Below, piece by piece: positions 6,257 through 11,954 of a stretch of 11,954 nucleotides of DNA. Under the pieces are notes generated by a model, which was not told the origin of the DNA, searched no databases, and saw nothing but the letters and a program-made list of their open reading frames with translations. Source of the stretch: JBDTVS01 sp040007095 (GTDB taxonomy: Bacteria; Acidobacteriota; Vicinamibacteria; Vicinamibacterales; CAVVIG01). Positions within the stretch are counted from its first letter, which is position 1. Each line of letters starts with the position of its first letter. The translations under genes and the position numbers were made by a program. The stretch spans positions 1 through 11,954 of the forward strand of contig JBDTVS010000110.1 in NCBI GenBank assembly GCA_040007095.1, read 5' to 3'.

Positions 6257-8962
6257 TCACACGGCCGTGCTTTGCCTCCGGACGTGACGCGCAACCTTCA
6301 CGATCTCCAGAATCAGCAGCGGGATCGCGCCAACGGCGAGCAGCAGGAAGCCATCGACGAACGGCACAGACGACGTCTTCAGGAAGCGGCCCAGCGTTGC
6401 GCTGTGTTGGCTCCACACCTGGAGGCCGAACGACATGGCCACCACGATGACCAGATTGACGTTGGTGAACATGGAAATGCGCCAGACTGGCTTGCTGTCA
6501 CTACGGGCGCCGAACGACCGCAGGAGTTCGGCAACGACCAGCGCGGCGAACGCGTACGTACGAGCCCTTTCCAGCGTTCCCGTTCTGAGGACATGCACAT
6601 ACACGGCAAACGCCACCCCGGCCGTGAGGACGCCGGTGATGAACATGGTGTGGAGAAAGCCGCGGTCGGTAATGCGCTCCGAACGGGGACGCGGCCGGCG
6701 TTGCATCACGTCAGGGTCGATGGGGTCGGTGGCCAGGCAGAGCGCGGGCAAGCCATCCGTGACGAGGTTGATCCACAGCAGGTGGATCGGCAGGAGCGGT
6801 GTGGGCAAACCCACCATCACACACAGGGTCATCAGGAGCAGTTCACCGGTGTTTCCCGCCAACAGGTATTGGAGCGTCTTGCGGATGTTGTCGTAGATGC
6901 CGCGGCCCTCTTCGACCGCCGCGACGATCGTGGCGAAGTTGTCATCCGTGATGATCATGTCCGCCGCTTGCTTGGTGACCTCTGTTCCCGCCATCCCCAT
7001 GGCGATGCCGATGTCGGCGCCTTTGATCGCGGGGGCATCGTTCACGCCGTCGCCCGTCATGGCGACGACGGCCCCGGTCGCTTTCAAGGCGCGGACAATA
7101 CGCAGCTTGTGCTCGGCGGTGACGCGGGCGTAGACAGCGGCCTCGGGCGCACGCCGCCGCAGCGCGTCGTCGGACATGGTCTCCAGCTCGACTCCCGAGA
7201 CAGCGGTGTCGTCGTCTGACGCCAGACCGATTTCCCTCGCGACGGCGATCGCCGTGTGCGGATGGTCACCGGTAATCATCACGACCCGGATGCCTGCGGC
7301 GTGACACTTCGCGATAGCCTCTTTGGCTTCCGGCCTGGGGGGGTCGTACATCCCCGTCAATCCGACGAACACGAGGTCGCGCTCGAGGGCGTCCGCGGTG
7401 ACATCCGCGGGCAGACCGTGCGGCAAGTCGCCATATGACGAACCGAGCACCCTGAGCGCGTGCTTGGCCATGGCGGAGGTCTGCGCCAGAGTGCGCTCGC
7501 GGTCCAGTAGGGTCAGGACGCGAATTCCCGCCGGCGTGTAGACGTGAGTGCAGCGTTCCAGCAACGGGCCTGGCGCGCCGTTGACGAAGGCGCGGAGCGT
7601 CCCCGACGTCATCCGACGGACCACCGAGCTGCGTTTGCGGTCGGAGTCGAACGGGAACTCGCGCTGTTTCAGCAGTTCGTTCTCGATCCGTGTCCGGTCG
7701 CCGCCCGCTTTGGCGCCGGCCGCCAGGAGTGCACCTTCGGTGGGATCGCCGACGGTTTTCCATGTCCCGTCTTCCCGAACGAGATGCGCATTGTTGCAGC
7801 CGAGGAGGACGGTGGCGAGTTCGAGCAACGGCGCCACGTGCGGCTGGTCCGCCTTCTTGCCCTCGAAGCGAACCTCGCCATCAGGTCCGTAGCCTTCGCC
7901 GGTCACCTCGTAGCTCTGGCCCGCGACGTAGAGCGCGCGCACGGTCATTTCGCCGACGGTTAGGGTGCCGGTCTTGTCCGTGCAGATGACGCTCGTGGAG
8001 CCCAGCGTCTCGACCGCGGCGAGCTTGCGCACGAGCGCACGGCGGCGCGACATGCGCAGCACGCCGAGCGCGAGCGCCACCGTCACGACCGTCGGCAGGC
8101 CTTCGGGCACGGCCGCCACCGCAAGGCTGACCGAGGTCATGAACAACTCGAAGGGTGTCGTGCCGCGCCGCAGCCCCAATCCAAACAGCAGGGCCACGAT
8201 CCCCAGTGTCGCCCAGACGAGGACGCGTCCGAACGCGGCGAGTCTCTGCTGAAGCGGGGTGCCCGTGTCGGCGCTCGCGTCTCCGATCAGTCCGGCGATG
8301 CGGCCCAGTTCCGTCTTCATCGCCGTGGCCACGACGACGGCCTGGCCGGTGCCTGTCGCGATGCTCGTGCCCATGAAGACGATGTTCTCGCGGTCGCCTA
8401 ACGGGATGTCACCCACGGCCAAGGTCGTGGGCTGCTTCGCCACGGCTTCCGACTCGCCGGTCAACGCGGATTCGATGCACGTGAGCGAGGCCGCGTTCAG
8501 GAGGCGGGCATCGGCCGCCACGAGGTCACCGGCTTCAAGCGTGAGAATGTCGCCGGCGACGACACCCGACGCAGGAATCAGCGTGACGTGGCCGGCGCGT
8601 CGCACCTTCGCTTGCGGCGCGGTCATTTTTTTGAGCGCCGCGATCGACCGCTCGGCGTTGTACTCCTGGTAGAAACCGATGACGGCGTTGAGGACGACGA
8701 TCGCGAGGATGGCGAACGCGTCGATGGCGTCGCCCAGGACACCGGAGATGACACCAGCCGCGATGAGAATCCAGATGAGGAGGCTCCTGAACTGCCCCAA
8801 GAGAATCGTCATCGGTCCGATACGCGTGCCCTCGGTCAGCTCGTTTGGGCCGTCGGCCGCGAGGCGTGCGGACGCGTCCGTCGCCGAGAGGCCACTCGCT
8901 GAGGAGCCAAAGTGCGCCAGTGCCTCGTCGGCCGACCGGCTGTGCCAGGCCTCAGCGATCAT
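6257..8962 (-). CDS. SERCA-like calcium-transporting P-type ATPase
   Basis: This intact 901-residue P2-type ATPase drives cation, most likely Ca2+, export across the cytoplasmic membrane. It has the N-terminal cation-ATPase domain (about 1-70), TGES actuator loop (168-171), phosphorylation site D329 in CTDKTGTLT, a nucleotide-binding domain, and the hinge TGDGVND (636-642). Transmembrane ion ligands of SERCA are all present: E287 in VPEGLP (M4), N704 and E707 in GNTGE (M5), N732, T735 and D736 in INLVTDG (M6), and E812 in VVAELL (M8). This supports two calcium sites. In the nucleotide domain the usual KGAPE motif is NGAPG (461-465), so the lysine that contacts ATP in SERCA is absent. The ATG at 8962 has a weak ribosome-binding site but overlaps the stop of an upstream remnant frame (ATGA). 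A manganese or other divalent-ion role cannot be excluded. Confidence 0.93.
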   Translation of the reverse strand: MIAEAWHSRSADEALAHFGSSASGLSATDASARLAADGPNELTEGTRIGPMTILLGQFRSLLIWILIAAGVISGVLGDAIDAFAILAIVVLNAVIGFYQEYNAERSIAALKKMTAPQAKVRRAGHVTLIPASGVVAGDILTLEAGDLVAADARLLNAASLTCIESALTGESEAVAKQPTTLAVGDIPLGDRENIVFMGTSIATGTGQAVVVATAMKTELGRIAGLIGDASADTGTPLQQRLAAFGRVLVWATLGIVALLFGLGLRRGTTPFELFMTSVSLAVAAVPEGLPTVVTVALALGVLRMSRRRALVRKLAAVETLGSTSVICTDKTGTLTVGEMTVRALYVAGQSYEVTGEGYGPDGEVRFEGKKADQPHVAPLLELATVLLGCNNAHLVREDGTWKTVGDPTEGALLAAGAKAGGDRTRIENELLKQREFPFDSDRKRSSVVRRMTSGTLRAFVNGAPGPLLERCTHVYTPAGIRVLTLLDRERTLAQTSAMAKHALRVLGSSYGDLPHGLPADVTADALERDLVFVGLTGMYDPPRPEAKEAIAKCHAAGIRVVMITGDHPHTAIAVAREIGLASDDDTAVSGVELETMSDDALRRRAPEAAVYARVTAEHKLRIVRALKATGAVVAMTGDGVNDAPAIKGADIGIAMGMAGTEVTKQAADMIITDDNFATIVAAVEEGRGIYDNIRKTLQYLLAGNTGELLLMTLCVMVGLPTPLLPIHLLWINLVTDGLPALCLATDPIDPDVMQRRPRPRSERITDRGFLHTMFITGVLTAGVAFAVYVHVLRTGTLERARTYAFAALVVAELLRSFGARSDSKPVWRISMFTNVNLVIVVAMSFGLQVWSQHSATLGRFLKTSSVPFVDGFLLLAVGAIPLLILEIVKVARHVRRQSTAV

Positions 8963-9345
8963 GAATCACGCTCGGAGGAGAGGCGGCCCGCAGGGCTCTT
9001 GACGATGATCGCCCGACGGGGGCACGGGGAGATGGAGCCAATCATCACGATCGGGATGGAGCCGTCACCGTTCTGAGGCAATCGTAGCGCCTGGGACGGG
9101 CGAATCGGTTTCGTCAGGTAGGCGGCAATGCCATGCTCGCACTGAGCGGCCTGGCCACGGGTGCCTCCAACCGCGGTGTTGAACATCATGGGCGACATTC
9201 CGGGGAGAATCTGCATGAGCACAGGCAACCGCACGATCCATCCGACGCTTGCCGTGAAGCCCAGCAAGCCTACCGGAATTGCACAGAACACTGTGATCTG
9301 GTCCCGTGCGACCAGAAATCGGCGAACCGCCGCGACACTGCTCAT
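8959..9345 (-). pseudogene. internally deleted hybrid histidine kinase
   Basis: The 128-residue frame joins two ends of a sensor kinase. The N-terminal part has a hydrophobic segment (FCAIPVGLLGFTASVGWIV) followed by QILPGMSPMMFNTAVG, the membrane-sensor start typical of kinases with a QI.PG..PM.FNTA motif. This passes directly into CEHGIAAYLTKPIRPSQAL, the C-terminal end of a receiver domain with its conserved TKP lysine. Everything between (PAS, HisKA, ATPase and most of the receiver) is missing, so it can neither phosphorylate nor be phosphorylated. Its TGA overlaps the start codon of the calcium ATPase, so translation of this remnant might feed ribosomes into that gene. That is an inference from the overlap. 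Confidence 0.65.
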
Positions 9346-9454
9346 GAGTTGCGGGCACGTCCTCGAATAGCTTAAGGAATTCTCCGTGAGGATTGGTGGC
9401 CTCGCGCGCCACGAGGAGACGGACGCGCCTGCGAGTCGGCGGTGCTCGCCTCGG

Positions 9455-9748
9455 TCACACGATGGCGTGAGCGAGCGTCAGCCTCGCAACGTCATGGACA
9501 AACCCTGCGGCGTCCAACAGTCCCATTCTGCCGCCCGCCGTCGACGAAGTCCCTCGGCGGGCAACGCGCATGACGAGGGTGAGCGAACCAGCCGAGTGGC
9601 CAGGGACTTGGGCGGCCATCGTCCCACAGCATGCACACGCCTTGATGTGCCGTTGGACTGTTCGGCGGCGGGCGGGAGTCAGGTCGCCATCCAGATAGCG
9701 CGACAACTCCACGAAGAGTGTGCGACAGCGATGCAGTGGCGAACGAGT
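9455..9748 (-). pseudogene. anti-sigma-factor zinc-finger remnant
   Basis: The minus-strand frame reads HRCRTLFVELSRYLDGDLTP, then ARRRTVQRHIKACACCGTMAA. This is the zinc-finger (ZAS/HC2) domain of anti-sigma factors, with HxxxCxxC and an upstream HRC. Such proteins bind and hold an ECF sigma factor at the membrane. After TMAAQ the similarity stops and the rest of the frame to 9455 looks unrelated. There is no ATG at the start, only a GTG at 9712 inside the domain. No sigma factor gene lies next to it. It is a broken fragment. Confidence 0.6.
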
Positions 9749-9817
9749 TCATCGCACCCCAACCGTGCATTCGTTGGGTGTGCAAAACGAAACAGTGAAT
9801 TCTGCGCTGAGTCCTTC

Positions 9818-9970
9818 ATGCTTTGGGCCAGTGCTAGCGTTCTCCAGTTCAGCCCGGTTCGAAGGATCCGCCGCGAGCTCGCTGCCAGTGATAAGGGCCG
9901 GGCACCGGGAGACGAGGTTGCGGACTGGCTCCAAGCAGAACGCGAACTCCGCGGTCCGACTCGTGGGTGA
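9818..9970 (+). pseudogene. DUF2934-type fragment
   Basis: The frame ends IRRELAASDKGRAPGDEVAD, then WLQAERELRGPTRG and TGA. The GR.PG....DWLQAEREL pattern is the hallmark of the short DUF2934 domain common in Acidobacteriota and related soil bacteria. The usual first helix (RAYELY) is damaged (RRELAAS). The ATG at 9818 is the nearest in frame and has no ribosome-binding site. The function of DUF2934 is unknown. Nothing recognisable lies between 9971 and 10137. Confidence 0.55.
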
Positions 9971-10137
9971 CGCCTCGGTGTCCCGACGATACACACTTCG
10001 GGTCAGGCGTGCGCCGTCCACCAAATCACACCTGCTACGAGACAGCGCCCCGGGGCGGAACGCGGACGATGCGTTAACCGGTCCGTCCATCGCCAGCGCT
10101 GCACGTGTCTGAGTCGCGTCGAACTGAGCACGTACGC

Positions 10138-11954
10138 ATGTCGCCTGCTCAAGAGCGTCTGATCGCGAGCCGCCGCTGGTGGCTCCCCCAGACTGCCTCC
10201 GTAGGCTCCGCGCGGTATGTCGTCGCCGTGGCGCTCATCGGGGCGGCTCTCCTGTTCCGTTATGCCCTTCGCGGCTGGCTCAGCCCGAGTGTGCCGCATC
10301 TCCAGTTTTTCCCGGCGATCCTGATCGCGGCCTGGTACGGGGGTCTGGGACCTGGCGTCGTGGCGACGGCGGCCGCGTCACTTGCGGCCATGTACTGGTT
10401 TCCACCGACAGGCCTCGCTGTTGGGCAACCAGGTGATCTCGTGTCGCTGAGCCTGTTCGTGGCGACCGGACTTGGAGTCGCGTGGACCAATCACCAGCTC
10501 CGCGCGGCCGAGAGCGAGTGCCGAGCGGAAGCCGCGATGGCGACCGAGCGTGCGGAGCGCCTCGACGCGATCATCAATACGACGGTCGACGGCATCATTG
10601 TCATGGATACCACAGGCACCGTTGAGGCCTTCAATCGCGGCGCCGAACGGCTGTTCGGCTATCCCGCGTCCGAGGCGATCGGTCGCAACCTCAACATGCT
10701 GATGCCGTCGCCCGATCACGAAGAACACGACACGTATCTTGGGCGGTTTCTCAACACGGGCGGCGCCACGACCAACGGCAGCGGACGTCAGGTGACCGGG
10801 CGCCGTCGCGACGGCACAACCGTCCCGCTCCATCTCTCGGTGGGTGAAATGTCCGTCAAGGGCGAACGCAAGTTCACGGCGATGGTCCACGACCTCACTG
10901 AGAGGATGCGACTCGACGGGCAGCTTCGTGCGAGTGAAGCACGCTGGCGCTCGGTCATCGACTCCGCCGCGGATGGCATCGTCGTGATCGATGCGCATGG
11001 CCGGATTGAGGCGTTCAATCCGGCGGCCGAACGACTGTTCGGATACCCGGAGGCCGAGGTCATCGGCCGCGACGTCAATGTCCTCATGCCGTCCCCGTAT
11101 CACACGGAGCACGACACGTATTTCGCTCGAGACTTGGCGATGGGGGTACAGCAGATCATCGGGACAGGCCGCGAGGTCACCGGGCGGCGGCGCGACGGCA
11201 ATACGTTTCCGCTGCACGTGTCCGTCGGAAAGATAACCGGGGAGGGAGAGCAACGGTTCACGGGGATCCTCCACGATTTGAGTGCACGGGTGCGCATCGA
11301 GAAGCAGTTACGCGAGCAGACCTCACTGGCACAGTTGGGCGAGATGGCCGCCGTGATCGCCCACGAAGTGAAGAACCCGCTGGCCGGCGTCCGTGGCGCG
11401 ATTCAAGTCATCGGCACGCATCTACCGAAGGACAGCACGGACGCGCTGATCGTCGGCGAGATCGTCTCGCGCATCGACGCGCTCAATGAGCTGATGAAGG
11501 ATCTGCTGTTGTTCGCCCGTCCGCCGCAGCCGAAGCTGGCGCTCGTTGACATGGAAACGCTGGTCATGAGCACGGCGCACCTACTGCGGGGCGATCCGGC
11601 GTTCCGGCAGGTGGAGGTCAAGGTTGATGGAGAACCGGCGCGCGTTCTCGCGGATGCCGAGCTCCTCAAGATTGTGGCGGTGAATCTGTTGGTGAATGCA
11701 GGTCACGCCATGCAGGGGCGCGGCACGATTCAGGTGTCACTGACCTCGATTGCGAGTATGTGTCAGATTGTGTTCACCGACGAGGGACCGGGCATTCCAG
11801 CGGACGTGCTGGAAAAGATATTTACCCCGTTCTTCACCACCAAAGCTCGCGGATCCGGTCTGGGCCTGCCGACGGTGCGGCGCCTCATCGAGGCTCACCA
11901 AGGCACGATCAGCATCGCGTGTCCGTCAAGTGGGGGAACGGTCGTGACTGTTCA
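10138..11954 (+). CDS. membrane sensor histidine kinase with two FixL-like PAS domains (3' end beyond window)
   Basis: At least 605 residues, running off the window. An N-terminal DUF4118-type anchor with four hydrophobic segments (about 27-45, 55-68, 72-90 and 100-117) is followed by two PAS domains (about 140-255 and 268-383). Both resemble FixL: AERLFGYP, LMPSP, EHDTY, then GR.VTGRRRDG. Next are a HisKA helix with phospho-acceptor H409 (IAHEVKNPL) and a HATPase domain with N520 (NLLVNAGHAM), DEGPGIP (548-554), FTPFFTTK and GSGLGL (572-577). PAS1 H197, R203, R217 and PAS2 H325, R331, R345 keep the spacing of haem-ligand and oxygen-contact residues in FixL (H200, R206, R220). The protein may sense oxygen or another gas and phosphorylate a response regulator that lies outside the window. 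The ATG has only a weak GAG upstream. GTG at 10105 is an alternative start. Confidence 0.9.
   Translation, partial: MSPAQERLIASRRWWLPQTASVGSARYVVAVALIGAALLFRYALRGWLSPSVPHLQFFPAILIAAWYGGLGPGVVATAAASLAAMYWFPPTGLAVGQPGDLVSLSLFVATGLGVAWTNHQLRAAESECRAEAAMATERAERLDAIINTTVDGIIVMDTTGTVEAFNRGAERLFGYPASEAIGRNLNMLMPSPDHEEHDTYLGRFLNTGGATTNGSGRQVTGRRRDGTTVPLHLSVGEMSVKGERKFTAMVHDLTERMRLDGQLRASEARWRSVIDSAADGIVVIDAHGRIEAFNPAAERLFGYPEAEVIGRDVNVLMPSPYHTEHDTYFARDLAMGVQQIIGTGREVTGRRRDGNTFPLHVSVGKITGEGEQRFTGILHDLSARVRIEKQLREQTSLAQLGEMAAVIAHEVKNPLAGVRGAIQVIGTHLPKDSTDALIVGEIVSRIDALNELMKDLLLFARPPQPKLALVDMETLVMSTAHLLRGDPAFRQVEVKVDGEPARVLADAELLKIVAVNLLVNAGHAMQGRGTIQVSLTSIASMCQIVFTDEGPGIPADVLEKIFTPFFTTKARGSGLGLPTVRRLIEAHQGTISIACPSSGGTVVTV

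Noticed and set aside
6236..7219. Continuation of the 6047 frame for another 330 residues.
   Set aside because: It is antisense to the ATPase gene and rich in R, H, D and Q, as expected for an antisense shadow.
7544..7963. Plus-strand open frame of 139 residues.
   Set aside because: It is antisense to the conserved nucleotide-binding region of the ATPase.
9749..10090. Minus-strand open frame of 113 residues.
   Set aside because: It has no recognisable motif, overlaps the DUF2934 fragment on the other strand, and has no convincing ribosome-binding site.
10378..11274. Minus-strand open frame of 298 residues with internal repeats.
   Set aside because: The repeats only mirror the duplicated PAS domains of the kinase on the other strand.

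Overview
The window is GC-rich bacterial DNA with no RNA genes. Several of its gene families (short winged-helix-like proteins, a DUF2934 fragment, FixL-like PAS kinases with a DUF4118 anchor, a SERCA-like P-type ATPase) are ones I associate with soil Acidobacteriota, for example Vicinamibacteria. That assignment is an inference from family flavour and base composition. It is not proven by any marker gene.

Layout. Positions 1-620 are mobile-element debris: a 3' gene end, three 19-bp tandem repeats, a possible transposon end, a piece of a Mu/TniA/TnsB-type transposase on the minus strand, and a solitary copy of an ISL3-type terminal repeat. A small exported protein follows (733-1224, +). Next comes a minus-strand pair with a 4-base stop/start overlap: a 266-residue conserved hypothetical (2617-1817) and a PIG-L-type deacetylase that is frameshifted and appears truncated (1820-1255). 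A complete ISL3-family insertion sequence occupies 2791-4871. It has perfect 24-bp terminal repeats, a transposase broken by one extra base near 4104, and a small passenger gene on the opposite strand. The IS abuts a 46-codon dnaK fragment. Two small minus-strand genes follow (5304-5020 and 5650-5384), then two plus-strand remnants: the C-terminus of a GH94/cyclic-glucan-synthase-like protein and a two-helix membrane protein.

The largest intact gene is a SERCA-like calcium-transporting P-type ATPase (8962-6257, minus). Upstream of it, 8959-10137 is a gene graveyard: an internally deleted hybrid histidine kinase, an anti-sigma-factor zinc-finger remnant and a DUF2934 remnant. From 10138 to the window edge runs a membrane-anchored sensor histidine kinase with two tandem FixL-like PAS domains. 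Both domains keep the histidine and arginines that bind haem and oxygen in FixL.

Overall this is a decaying accessory region around two functional modules, ion transport and signal sensing. The most notable points are the ISL3 element with an opposite-strand passenger gene, the related solitary terminal repeat about 2.2 kb away, and the doubled haem-PAS signature in the kinase. I did not find a convincing new defence or multi-gene system.
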